From positions 1 to 64,000 of the forward strand of contig JALNZU010000017.1 of the NCBI GenBank assembly GCA_023229245.1: DNA of 64,000 bases, in the 5' to 3' direction. Shown piece by piece: positions 53,818 through 61,783 of the stretch (position 1 is its first letter; every line of letters starts with the position of its first letter). Origin of the DNA: Bacteroidales bacterium. GTDB lineage: Bacteria; Bacteroidota; Bacteroidia; Bacteroidales; F082. A program made the translations under genes and the position numbers. The notes beneath the pieces were generated by a model. The model ran no database searches, had not been told where the DNA came from, and saw only the letters and a program-made list of their open reading frames with translations.

Positions 53818-53869
53818 TTTGTAACAGATTTGTAACAGATTTTCGTTTTTGTAACAGATTTGTAACACA
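53818..53869 (+). repeat. Right arm-type repeats (four 11-bp units)
   Basis: Four copies of tttgtaacaga occur at 53818, 53829, 53848 and 53859 (the last with one mismatch), and a looser copy at about 53807. They are arranged as two 22-bp blocks identical or nearly identical to the block at 48868-48889. They lie between the recombinase start and the right attachment repeat, so they could bind the recombinase, the excisionase or both, and control int transcription. Confidence 0.65.
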
Positions 53870-53879
53870 AAAATACAAA

Positions 53880-53915
53880 AATATCGCAAAGAAACAAGCC
53901 AATATCGCAAAGAAA
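53880..53915 (+). repeat. 15-bp direct repeat near the right end
   Basis: The sequence aatatcgcaaagaaa is present at 53880-53894 and again at 53901-53915, start-to-start spacing 21 bp or two helical turns. It could be a second protein-binding site of the recombination region. Confidence 0.5.
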
Positions 53916-53999
53916 AATAGCTTGTAAATCATTTGATATTAGCTACTTGCTTCGTGGTTTATTTTGATTTGTTGGTTTTTTATTTTAGTGTTTTTTTAC

Positions 54000-54045
54000 G
54001 ACTGTTAATCAGAGGGTCGCTGGTTCAAGTCCAGCAGGGGGAGCG
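54000..54045 (+). repeat. Right attachment repeat (tRNA-Asn 3' fragment)
   Basis: This is the second copy of the 46-bp repeat. It contains only the 3' part of tRNA-Asn, with no D-arm, 5' acceptor strand or promoter, so it is an attachment-site remnant and not a tRNA gene. Confidence 0.93.
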
Positions 54046-54056
54046 CACAAAATCAA

Positions 54057-54084
54057 GCACCTGCAGCGATGTAGGTGCTTTTTG
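54057..54084 (+). terminator. Original tRNA-Asn terminator
   Basis: The hairpin gcacctgc (54057-54064), loop agcgat and gtaggtgc (54071-54078), then T residues, must have served the tRNA before integration. It closely resembles the element-supplied terminator at 48833-48860. Confidence 0.8.
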
Positions 54085-54142
54085 TTTAGACGTGAAACCA
54101 ATTGGTATCCCCAAAAGAGGCCCTTTCAGGAATAAACACACA

Positions 54143-54174
54143 AACCCCTGACTTTCGTATGAAAATCAGGGGTT
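54143..54174 (-). terminator. Terminator of tRNA-Leu
   Basis: A 9-bp stem (aacccctga at 54143-54151 with tcaggggtt at 54166-54174) starts 6 bp after the tRNA-Leu 3' end on the minus strand. The T tract is weak. Confidence 0.65.
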
Positions 54175-54179
54175 CTTTG

Positions 54180-54263
54180 TGCCCGGAGCCGGGATCGAAC
54201 CGGCACGAGTTTTACCTCACTGGTTTTTGAGACCAGCGCGTCTACCTATTCCGCCATCCGGGC
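54180..54263 (-). tRNA. tRNA-Leu (CAA)
   Basis: The minus strand folds as a class II tRNA of 84 nt: acceptor gcccgga/tccgggc, anticodon arm ctggt-ctcaaaa-accag with anticodon CAA, a variable arm (tgaggtaaaactcg), and T-arm ccggttcgatcccgg. CCA is not encoded. A full promoter lies at 54296-54325. Confidence 0.95.
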
Positions 54264-54295
54264 TTTGACAGCATGTTGGCATGCGAACAAACAAG

Positions 54296-54325
54296 CAAAA
54301 ATACTCTTTTTTTTATTGCCGGCAA
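54296..54325 (-). promoter_or_regulatory. tRNA-Leu promoter
   Basis: On the minus strand TTG (54323-54325), exactly 19 bp, then TATTTTTG (54296-54303), 32 bp before the tRNA 5' end. Confidence 0.75.
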
Positions 54326-54363
54326 GCAACAGAATAAAAAACTAATCACCACAAAAAATGATG

Positions 54364-54393
54364 TTGGGAAATTAGCAAAAAGACGTACATTTG
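54364..54393 (+). promoter_or_regulatory. Consensus promoter in the gap before scoA
   Basis: TTG (54364-54366), exactly 19 bp, then TACATTTG (54386-54393). The predicted start near 54400 is about 268 bp upstream of scoA, giving a long leader, or it serves a short frame at 54446-54616. This is the only feature that I can support in the 54264-54667 gap besides the divergent tRNA-Leu promoter. Confidence 0.55.
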
Positions 54394-54445
54394 TATCCAA
54401 ATTCCTTGAATTTCTTGAAGTTCGGGAAAGCACAACAAAATAGTT

Positions 54446-54616
54446 ATGATTCAAATTATTCATAGCTTGAATGTCAAAGAATATAGTCTGAGTTGCAAAT
54501 GCAGGGGATATAAAACTAAATCCAAAAATATATCAAATGGACATACCTTTATTTATATATATAAGCTACCTGTTATATATGTAAAAAAGTGTAGAAAAGC
54601 GAAGCAGTTCTATTAG
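54446..54616 (+). CDS. Possible 56-residue peptide
   Basis: An ATG 46 bp after the predicted transcription start opens a 57-codon frame. The product is basic with three cysteines (SLSCKCRGYKTKSK, VKKCRKAKQFY) and contains an Ile/Tyr-rich stretch. No family is recognised and there is no clear ribosome site, so this may be chance. Confidence 0.2.
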   Translation: MIQIIHSLNVKEYSLSCKCRGYKTKSKNISNGHTFIYIYKLPVIYVKKCRKAKQFY

Positions 54617-54667
54617 CTAAAAATATTGAAACAGCTTCATAAACAAAAATCACAAAATTTTAAATAG

Positions 54668-55363
54668 ATGAAAAAAGTAGTAAAAGATGCATTAGAAGCT
54701 ATTCGCGGGATCGGCGACAATATGACGTTGATGTTAGGCGGCTTTGGATTGAGTGGCATACCGGAAAATTGTATCAATGCTTTAGTGGAAAGCAATGTAA
54801 CCGGTCTTACTTGTATCTCCAACAATGCAGGTGTTGATGATTTTGGTTTGGGTTTGTTGTTGAAAAAGCGACAGATCAAGAAAATGATTGCCTCTTATGT
54901 TGGTGAGAATGCGGAGTTTGAGCGACAATTGCTTAGTGGTGAGTTAGAAGTTGAGCTTATCCCACAAGGTACTCTGGCCGAGCGTTGTCGTGCCGGAGGT
55001 GCCGGTATCCCGGCCTTTTATGTCCCGGCAGGATATGGTACCGAAGTAGCCGATGGCAAAGAAGTTCGTGAGTTCAATGGTAAGAAATATCTGTTAGAGC
55101 ATGCTCTGACAGCCGATTTTGCTATTGTCAAGGCATGGAAAGGTGATACACATGGCAATCTGATCTATAGGCATACAGCCAATAACTTTAATCAGCCAAT
55201 GGCCACGGCAGGAAAAATTACTATAGCCGAAGTGGAAGAGTTAGTGCCGGCAGGAACCCTTGATCCTAACCAGATACATACACCTGGTGTGTTCGTACAA
55301 CGTATCTTCCAAGCACAAAACCTTGAAAAACGTATTGAATTTATAACCACGCGCGAGGCGTAA
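54668..55363 (+). CDS. scoA: 3-oxoacid CoA-transferase subunit A
   Basis: The 231-residue subunit has the family I CoA-transferase alpha signature MLGGFGLSGIPENCINAL and GVDDFGLGLLLKKRQIKKM. It pairs with subunit B encoded 14 bp downstream; together they move CoA between succinate and acetoacetate or a similar 3-oxo acid. An acetate/butyrate-type specificity cannot be ruled out. It is preceded by a 400-bp gap with a consensus promoter at 54364-54393. Confidence 0.92.
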   Translation: MKKVVKDALEAIRGIGDNMTLMLGGFGLSGIPENCINALVESNVTGLTCISNNAGVDDFGLGLLLKKRQIKKMIASYVGENAEFERQLLSGELEVELIPQGTLAERCRAGGAGIPAFYVPAGYGTEVADGKEVREFNGKKYLLEHALTADFAIVKAWKGDTHGNLIYRHTANNFNQPMATAGKITIAEVEELVPAGTLDPNQIHTPGVFVQRIFQAQNLEKRIEFITTREA

Positions 55364-55377
55364 AAGATAGTTGAATT

Positions 55378-56034
55378 ATGGCATTAGATAAAAATGGAAT
55401 AGCCCGTCGTATTGCTCAGGAATTGCAAGACGGATTTTATGTAAATCTTGGAATAGGTATCCCGACTTTAGTAGCTAATTATATACCCGATGGAATGCAG
55501 GTGGTATTGCAATCGGAGAACGGATTATTAGGCATAGGCCCTTATCCTCTCAAAGGGGAGGAAGATGCCGATCTGATCAATGCCGGCAAACAGACGATCA
55601 CCTATACACAAGGAGCTGCTTTCTTCGATTCGGCTACAAGCTTTGCCATGATACGCGGCGGACATATTGATCTTACCGTGTTAGGCGCTTTTGAAGTAGC
55701 CGAAAATGGAGATATAGCCAGTTGGAAAATCCCTCAGAAACTCGTTAAAGGTATGGGAGGTGCAATGGACCTTGTGGCATCGGCAAAAAATATTATAGTA
55801 GCTATGACACATACCGATAGAGCCGGTAACTCAAAACTGCTGCCGTCATGTACACTGCCGCTGACAGGAGTAGGATGCGTGAAAAAAATTGTAACCGATC
55901 TGGCTGTAGTCGAAATAACCGATAAAGGATTCAAACTAATAGAACGAGCTCCGGGTGTCGATGTGGAAGAAATTGTTGCCAAGACAGCCGGACAACTGAT
56001 AGTAGAAGGTGAGATACCTGAAATGAAACTCTAA
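55378..56034 (+). CDS. scoB: 3-oxoacid CoA-transferase subunit B
   Basis: The 218-residue catalytic subunit has NLGIGIPTLVANYIPDGM and LQSENGLLGIGPYP, where Glu47 of SENGLLG is the residue that forms the glutamyl-CoA thioester. Typical features of the family also include GGHIDLTVLGAFEVAENGD and GMGGAMDLV. It forms an operon with scoA. It links ketone-body-like or fermentation intermediates with succinyl-CoA. Confidence 0.93.
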   Translation: MALDKNGIARRIAQELQDGFYVNLGIGIPTLVANYIPDGMQVVLQSENGLLGIGPYPLKGEEDADLINAGKQTITYTQGAAFFDSATSFAMIRGGHIDLTVLGAFEVAENGDIASWKIPQKLVKGMGGAMDLVASAKNIIVAMTHTDRAGNSKLLPSCTLPLTGVGCVKKIVTDLAVVEITDKGFKLIERAPGVDVEEIVAKTAGQLIVEGEIPEMKL

Positions 56035-56358
56035 GAACGAATGAGCCAGCTTCCGCTATAAGTTAGCCGGCAGAAGCATCCGAACCGAACGCCTGAAACA
56101 GCAGAGAAAACTCTGGAAAATTATATATTAATAGGTGGTAAGCTAAAGACTGAACGGAAGCATTCCGATGAAATGCACTATTACGCCTTTCCTGAATTAT
56201 TACTGTACTGAGAAATGAGTTCATATTGAAAAAAATCTATATGAAACTCCTGATTGATCAGTAGTTTAGACTATTTCTAATTTACTGCTATTTCCTGTTT
56301 TCATTGGGAAAATGGATAATTTTGCATAAAATTTATATCCAATTTAAAATCCAAACGT
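56035..56358. other. Intergenic region before hcp
   Basis: The 324 bp between scoB and hcp hold no open frame or RNA gene that I can support. A -7 element lies at 56317-56324. An interrupted inverted repeat ctga-ttga-tcag near 56253 is too weak to call an Fnr-type site. Confidence 0.4.
56317..56324 (+). promoter_or_regulatory. Bacteroidetes -7 element (TAATTTTG) for hcp
   Basis: This match to TAnnTTTG lies 34 bp before the hcp ATG. No TTG at the optimal distance was found, which may fit an activator-dependent promoter. Confidence 0.45.
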
Positions 56359-57996
56359 ATGTTATGTAATCAATGTCAGGAGACGGTCAGAACGACCGGT
56401 TGTATTTCGAAAGGCGTTTGCGGCAAAACTGCAGAAACATCTGATCTTCAGGATATATTAATTTATGCTTGCCAGGCACTTTCTTATCTTACTATCGAAG
56501 CCCGCAAAAAGGGAATAGATACCTCAGCTGAAAGCCGGCTGATTACTACGGCTTTATTTACTACGATCACCAATGCCAATTTTGATGATGCCTCCATCAA
56601 ACAAACCATACACCATTTGTTAGATCATCGTGATCAACTTTTAAAACAGGTTTCCGTCAGCGAAAATCATTGTTGCATCCATTGGTCGCCTAAGGACGAT
56701 CAAGAGCTTTTGGCTAAGGCAGCCGATGTCAGCATAGCCAGCTTTGATGATAACGTCAATATACGTGGCTTGAAACAATATGTTTTATACGGTCTGAAAG
56801 GGATGGCAGCCTATGTGGAGCATGCATTGAATTTAGGCTTTGAAGACCCAGATATTTACCATTTCATGGAAGAAAGTTTAGTGATGATCACCAAGCCAAT
56901 CTCAATAGACGATGTGTTTGCATGGGTATTGAAGACCGGTGAATATGGGGTGAGAGCTATGGCCTTGCTCGATAAAGCCAATACTGAAACGTATGGACAT
57001 CCTGAGATATCTACCGTCAATATAGGTGTAGGCAACAGACCTGGTATCCTTATCAGCGGGCACGATCTGAAAGACCTGGAACAACTTCTTATTCAAAGCG
57101 AAGGTCAAGGAATTGATATTTACACCCATTCCGAGATGCTCCCGGCTAATGCGTATCCTCAACTGAAAAAATATACACATTTAGCTGGTAACTATGGCAA
57201 TGCATGGCATCGCCAATTAGCTGAGTTTGAGACCTTCAACGGCCCTGTATTGTTTACTACAAACTGTTTAGTACCACCCAGAGCATCTACCACGTATAAT
57301 CACAGGGTATTTACAACAGGAGCTACCGGCATGCCTGAATGGAAACATATAGATAAACTATTACCCAACGGTCAGAAAGATTTTAGTGAGATCATCGAAT
57401 TAGCTAAAACTTGCCCACCACCCACAGAGATAGAAAATGGTGAGATAACTATTGGCTTTGCCCATAATCAGGTATTAGCTTTAGCCGATAAAATATTGGA
57501 GGCGGTTAGTTCAGGTGCCATTAAAAAAATGGTCGTCATGTCGGGTTGTGATGCCCGGGCAAAAAGCCGTGAATATTATACCGAGTTTGCCGAAAAACTA
57601 CCACATGATACTGTCATACTCACTTCAGGTTGTGCCAAATATCGATATAATAAACTGAATCTTGGCAATATCAACGGAATACCAAGAGTGCTGGACGCCG
57701 GACAATGCAACGACAGCTATTCGTGGGCTTTAGTAGCTCTTAAACTGAAAGAAGTACTCAATTTGGACGATATCAATCAGCTGCCTATCGTATTCAATAT
57801 CGCATGGTACGAGCAAAAAGCAATCATAGTGCATCTGGCACTGTTGTATCTGGGAGTGAAAAATACACATATAGGCCCTACATTACCACAATTTCTGACT
57901 CCGAATCTGTTGCAAATATTAGAGGAAAAATTTGGAATACAGTCTATCACTACAGTAGAAGAAGATATGCGTATTTTTGATATCGCAATGAACTAA
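56359..57996 (+). CDS. hcp: Hybrid cluster protein (hydroxylamine reductase)
   Basis: The 545-residue cytoplasmic iron-sulfur protein has the N-terminal cluster motif LCNQCQETVRTTGCISKGVC (C3, C6, C15, C21). The hybrid 4Fe-2S-2O cluster ligands lie in GHDLKDLEQL, NCLVPP, SGCDARAKSREYYTEFAEKL and SGCAKYRYNKL. It reduces hydroxylamine and, in other bacteria, nitric oxide, and is usually induced by anaerobic nitrosative stress. It is a single gene ending at a strong terminator; no hcr reductase partner is adjacent. Confidence 0.95.
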   Translation: MLCNQCQETVRTTGCISKGVCGKTAETSDLQDILIYACQALSYLTIEARKKGIDTSAESRLITTALFTTITNANFDDASIKQTIHHLLDHRDQLLKQVSVSENHCCIHWSPKDDQELLAKAADVSIASFDDNVNIRGLKQYVLYGLKGMAAYVEHALNLGFEDPDIYHFMEESLVMITKPISIDDVFAWVLKTGEYGVRAMALLDKANTETYGHPEISTVNIGVGNRPGILISGHDLKDLEQLLIQSEGQGIDIYTHSEMLPANAYPQLKKYTHLAGNYGNAWHRQLAEFETFNGPVLFTTNCLVPPRASTTYNHRVFTTGATGMPEWKHIDKLLPNGQKDFSEIIELAKTCPPPTEIENGEITIGFAHNQVLALADKILEAVSSGAIKKMVVMSGCDARAKSREYYTEFAEKLPHDTVILTSGCAKYRYNKLNLGNINGIPRVLDAGQCNDSYSWALVALKLKEVLNLDDINQLPIVFNIAWYEQKAIIVHLALLYLGVKNTHIGPTLPQFLTPNLLQILEEKFGIQSITTVEEDMRIFDIAMN

Positions 57997-58027
57997 CGAA
58001 AGACTATAAAAGGTGCACGCATCAAAA

Positions 58028-58063
58028 AAACCTGAAACAAACTTTTTGTTTCAGGTTTTTTTT
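58028..58063 (+). terminator. Strong terminator after hcp
   Basis: A perfect 14-bp stem (58028-58041 with 58045-58058) with a 3-nt loop is followed by a run of T, 31 bp after the hcp stop. Confidence 0.9.
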
Positions 58064-58212
58064 AATCGGTTATATTCATAAAGGCTTATAAAAGTCTGGT
58101 AAGCAAATGATCCTACTATCAGAACGAATGTAGGGCACTTGTCAGCTAGTTTAAAACCTGGATGATTCGTATTAAAATCTCAAGCGATAACTGTATCGTT
58201 TTCCAACTATTG

Positions 58213-58220
58213 TATATTTG
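58213..58220 (+). promoter_or_regulatory. Bacteroidetes -7 element (TATATTTG)
   Basis: This box is 13 bp before the ATG at 58234 and excludes the in-frame ATG at 58162 as the start. Confidence 0.5.
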
Positions 58221-58233
58221 TGAAAAAAACAAT

Positions 58234-58650
58234 ATGAACAACAGGATCATAATCACCGTGTTTTTTCTATTATTTTCAACGGTATTTTTCTCATGCAGCA
58301 AAGAGAAAACTGATGAAATTTTTGATTTACTTACCTCACCTGTCTGGGTTTCAGATAGTTTATTAGTGGATGGATTAGATGCATCACAGCCTGGTGCTGT
58401 GTTGGAAAAGTTCAAAGGGGAGGCTAAGTTCAACCGTGATGGGACTGGCTATTTTGGACAATATACTGGTGGCTGGCGATTTGCTGAGGAACGTAAGGCA
58501 CTGATCATCACGACTGATTCGTTAGGGATGCCGCTTACTGCCTGGATAGATGAGCTCACTTCCCAGTCTTTGAAGATCAGCACTGTCTATCCCGATTTAG
58601 AAGACCCGGATCGCGATATGGATATACGAATGACGTTCAAAGTGCGATGA
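58234..58650 (+). CDS. Lipoprotein with lipocalin-like domain
   Basis: The 138-residue protein has a lipoprotein signal ending TVFFSC (Cys21). The mature part begins LLTSPVWVSDSLLVDG and contains GEAKFNRDGTGYFGQYTGGW and RKALIITTDSLG, the strand pattern of the small lipocalin-like or DUF4923/DUF5004-type domains frequent in Bacteroidota. It is probably outer-membrane or periplasmic; the ligand is unknown. The start is set by a -7 box 13 bp upstream. It is 133 bp upstream of the TonB-dependent receptor and may be cotranscribed. Confidence 0.68.
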   Translation: MNNRIIITVFFLLFSTVFFSCSKEKTDEIFDLLTSPVWVSDSLLVDGLDASQPGAVLEKFKGEAKFNRDGTGYFGQYTGGWRFAEERKALIITTDSLGMPLTAWIDELTSQSLKISTVYPDLEDPDRDMDIRMTFKVR

Positions 58651-58783
58651 GAAGTGCAGGCATTTTTTATTCATATACGGCAGATGTAAACCAATTGATA
58701 AAGTAGATGAAGATTGAAGCAGTTTTAGTAGATAATTGTCTTACAATCGTAGTACACACTAATAATCATAAACTTATACAAAC

Positions 58784-61030
58784 ATGAAACGTTTATGGCT
58801 TGTTGTCCTTTTTTGGTGTTGCTTGTTTAGTGTTCGTTCACAACCGGCTGTGGTACATGGGATTGTCAGAGATAAGTCTGATGGACAAGCTTTGCCCGGA
58901 ACAGGTGTTATTTATGCTAAAAATAAAGGGATAGCGGCCGACGAGCATGGTTTTTATGAGCTTATGCTTCAGCCCGGCAGATATACTCTATTGTTTCGCA
59001 TGATAGGTTATCAGCCTGAGACCAGGCATGTGGAAGTTCAGTCTGGTGATTCTTTGAGTTTGGATGTATGGCTTGTCCAGCAAGCTGTAGAAATGGATCA
59101 GGTAGTAGTTACGGCTAGTCGTATTGAGCAACGTATAGCTGAGCTTTCGGTCAGTATGAGTGTGATAGATGCTCATCAGGTTGAGCGTCAGCAGCCGGTC
59201 AGTGCTCAGGAGCTGATAACCCGTGCCCCGGGTATAGAAGTGTTGGACGGGCAGGCTTCTATCAGAGGTGGGAGCGGATTCAGCTACGGTGCCGGAAGTC
59301 GGGTGCTGGCATTAGTGGATGGATTACCTATTATCGCTGCCGATGCCGGTAACATACGATGGCAATTCCTGCCTTTAGATAATATCAAACAGGTGGAGAT
59401 TATCAAAGGCGCTTCATCGGTGGTGTATGGCTCATCAGCTTTGAACGGGGTCATCAACTTTAGAACAGCTGATGCTACTACTACACCTGTCACTAAAGCA
59501 TATGCTGAGCTTGGTATATACGATCGGCCACGTAACAAAGACTGGGTATGGTGGAACAGACCTCCTGTAATAGGTACTATAGGCTTTCATCAGCTGCGTA
59601 AACAAAAGCATACCGATATAGGTTTTGGAATGAATTTGTTGGGTAACAGCGGCTATCGTCAGCGAAACGAAGAGAACCTAGCCCGTATGCACCTTAAACT
59701 CAAGCGATATGATCCAAAAATAAAAGGATTGATCTACGGGATGAATTTTAATGGTGGATTTACCCGAAAAACTGATTTTGTACTTTGGGAAAACGCCCAA
59801 ACAGGTGCTTTGATACAAGATACTTCCACTGCCATATTGCTTCATGCTAGCTTTCTTGCCCTTGATCCTTTTATAAGTTATCATAAAACCAATCAAATAC
59901 GCCATGACCTAAGGATGCGTCTGCAGCGCAGCGATAATCAGTTCCCTGGCTCCACACAAAACGATAGTGAGGCTCTATCTTTATATGCCGAGTATCAGTT
60001 TTCTTCCCCTTTAACCGACTGGGCACATCTGAGTAGCGGGTTTTCGGTACATACAGCCTATATCCGTTCAACATTCTACGGAGACCATAGAAACTTGAAT
60101 CCAGGTGCTTTTGCCCAGATAGAACTCAGTCCGAATCAGGCACTTAAGTTAGTGGCCGGGATGCGGGCCGAAGCACAACGACAAGACGGCATATACGAAA
60201 AACTAATACCTCTGTTTAGAGCAGGATTGAATTATAAGCTGTTTGAGCTTTCCTATTTAAGGGCTTCATTCGGTCAGGGCTATCGATTCCCTTCTATAGC
60301 CGAACGACATGCAGCTACTACCTTAGGTGCGGTGCAGATATTTCCCAACCAGAAACTCCTTCCCGAGAAAGGCTGGAATGCCGAGATAGGCTGGAAACAA
60401 GGATTGAAATGGCATCAATTGACAGCCCAATTTGATATAGCAGTGTTTTATGCAGAACACCGCCAGATGATCGAATATATTTTTAGCATATATCGTAATC
60501 CGGTCACTGATAAATTCAGTCCCGGCTTCAAGGCTGACAACATAGAAGCTGCCCGTATCTATGGGGTAGAAACAGAATGGATGATACAATGGGAAACGGG
60601 TAAGCTGAAGCATAACCTAAGAGGAGGATATGTGTTTATGGAACCTAAGGAAATAAACGAGTTGACTGGTAAGGCTACAGGCGAGATGTTGAAATACCGT
60701 CGGAAACATGCGGCATCCCTACATTATATGCTTCAGATCAATCAATTTGATATAGGTATGGATTCTTACTATCGTTCTAAGATGTTGCGGATAGACGATG
60801 TGTTTTTATCACCTCTTACAAGAGAAGCGATCTTACCTGGATTTTATACCTACTGGATGGAAAACAATCATGCATACTTGTTGTTGGATCTGAGACTTGC
60901 CATGCAACTGACACCATTGTTCCAGCTGTCGTTGATGGTAAAAAACATTGGAAATACAGAGTATATGGGACGTCCGGGTGATATACAGCCGCAACGTTCT
61001 TATTTGATACGGGCTTCGTTTACTTTATAA
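58784..61030 (+). CDS. TonB-dependent receptor with N-terminal carboxypeptidase-regulatory-like domain
   Basis: The 748-residue outer-membrane protein has a signal peptide ending VRSQ. A carboxypeptidase-regulatory-like domain (VHGIVRDKSDGQALPGTGVI) precedes a TonB box-like stretch and plug domain (MDQVVVTASRIEQRIAEL, IRGGSGFSYGAGSRVLALVD, VEIIKGASSVVYGSSALNGV). The barrel ends SYLIRASFTL. It takes up a substrate such as a siderophore, vitamin or small oligomer using TonB energy. It is not a SusC-type receptor: it is much shorter and has no SusD partner. The substrate is unknown. Confidence 0.92.
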   Translation: MKRLWLVVLFWCCLFSVRSQPAVVHGIVRDKSDGQALPGTGVIYAKNKGIAADEHGFYELMLQPGRYTLLFRMIGYQPETRHVEVQSGDSLSLDVWLVQQAVEMDQVVVTASRIEQRIAELSVSMSVIDAHQVERQQPVSAQELITRAPGIEVLDGQASIRGGSGFSYGAGSRVLALVDGLPIIAADAGNIRWQFLPLDNIKQVEIIKGASSVVYGSSALNGVINFRTADATTTPVTKAYAELGIYDRPRNKDWVWWNRPPVIGTIGFHQLRKQKHTDIGFGMNLLGNSGYRQRNEENLARMHLKLKRYDPKIKGLIYGMNFNGGFTRKTDFVLWENAQTGALIQDTSTAILLHASFLALDPFISYHKTNQIRHDLRMRLQRSDNQFPGSTQNDSEALSLYAEYQFSSPLTDWAHLSSGFSVHTAYIRSTFYGDHRNLNPGAFAQIELSPNQALKLVAGMRAEAQRQDGIYEKLIPLFRAGLNYKLFELSYLRASFGQGYRFPSIAERHAATTLGAVQIFPNQKLLPEKGWNAEIGWKQGLKWHQLTAQFDIAVFYAEHRQMIEYIFSIYRNPVTDKFSPGFKADNIEAARIYGVETEWMIQWETGKLKHNLRGGYVFMEPKEINELTGKATGEMLKYRRKHAASLHYMLQINQFDIGMDSYYRSKMLRIDDVFLSPLTREAILPGFYTYWMENNHAYLLLDLRLAMQLTPLFQLSLMVKNIGNTEYMGRPGDIQPQRSYLIRASFTL

Positions 61031-61057
61031 TACAAGTGAAAAGGCTACCGCATTCTA

Positions 61058-61660
61058 TCAAATTGGTTTCCTTGCTAATAGCCTGACTAAGGCTGCCTTA
61101 CCTACATGATATTTTCCTTCTGACAGTACGTCAACAGTGTCTTCTAACAATACTATTTCTATTTCTGCAAAGTCCCCGGCTAATAGTGTGGTGGTATAGA
61201 GCATCTCGATATTTTTCGGACCTCCCGAGTTGTATCCAAGCTGTTGCACATCGAAAGCCTCTAAGATCAGATGTCCACCAGGCTTCAACGCTTGAATCAG
61301 CTTTTGATGAAAAACATTCCGCAGGTCAGAGGGTAAATGTACGTATGTCAAGGCAATGGCATCAAAATAAGAACCGTTGGGAGTGTAATCAGCCAGATTC
61401 ATCACTTCATACGAATGCAGTCTTACTTCCTTTTGAGTTGCAAGTTGTTCAGCTTTTCTTTTGCCCTGTATGCTCTGGTCTATGGCATGCACCTCCCAGC
61501 CTTGTGTGGCAGCCCAAACCCCATTACGTCCTTCGCCTTCGCCAGGAAGTAATATTCTGCCAGGCTTAAGCAACTCAAGCTGTTGTTTGAAAAACACATT
61601 AGGCTCTTGGCCGTATATATATTGCTCGGAGGCAAAACGCTCGTCCCAGAAAGTACGCAT
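61058..61660 (-). CDS. SAM-dependent methyltransferase, TehB-like
   Basis: The 200-residue class I methyltransferase has the SAM-binding loop ILLPGEGEGRNGVWAATQGW, the acidic VHAIDQS strand end and LKPGGHLILEAFDVQQLGYN. The start TFWDERFASEQYIYGQEPN is typical of the TehB/tellurite-resistance-like group, which methylate toxic oxyanions or thiols. I use the ATG at 61660; an upstream ATG would add 21 unrelated residues. It converges with the TonB receptor gene with 27 bp between stops and no clear terminator. Confidence 0.85.
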   Translation of the reverse strand: MRTFWDERFASEQYIYGQEPNVFFKQQLELLKPGRILLPGEGEGRNGVWAATQGWEVHAIDQSIQGKRKAEQLATQKEVRLHSYEVMNLADYTPNGSYFDAIALTYVHLPSDLRNVFHQKLIQALKPGGHLILEAFDVQQLGYNSGGPKNIEMLYTTTLLAGDFAEIEIVLLEDTVDVLSEGKYHVGKAALVRLLARKPI

Positions 61661-61783
61661 AATAGCTTGTGTGTTGTTGTATAAAGAAGGGAACAACTGA
61701 CAGGCAAAAATGTTGAACTGCATCTGTAGATCGCCTGCGATTAAAACATATTATATCACTTAGATTAGCTGTGGTAGGTTTTG

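Larger units (their letters stand above)
48777..54045. mobile_element. 5.3 kb integrative element in tRNA-Asn, satellite-like
   Basis: Perfect 46-bp direct repeats bound this segment, the left one being the 3' end of an intact tRNA-Asn. All intact genes inside run on the minus strand: a tyrosine recombinase next to the right end, an unknown 238-residue protein, an excisionase-like HTH protein, an 85-residue protein, a polymerase-like protein and a DUF5681-like protein. A decayed gene fragment lies at the left end. Repeated 11-bp motifs at both ends look like recombinase arm sites. No relaxase, conjugation, capsid, tail or large terminase gene is visible, so transfer would need a helper. The base composition looks more AT rich than the flanks. 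Confidence 0.9.

Noticed and set aside
54000..54045. A second tRNA-Asn gene
   Set aside because: Only the 3' portion is present; there is no 5' acceptor strand, D-arm or promoter. It is an attachment-site copy.
56245..56265. Fnr/Crp-type operator upstream of hcp
   Set aside because: The ctga-ttga-tcag arrangement is only four bases per arm and does not match TTGA-N6-TCAA spacing.
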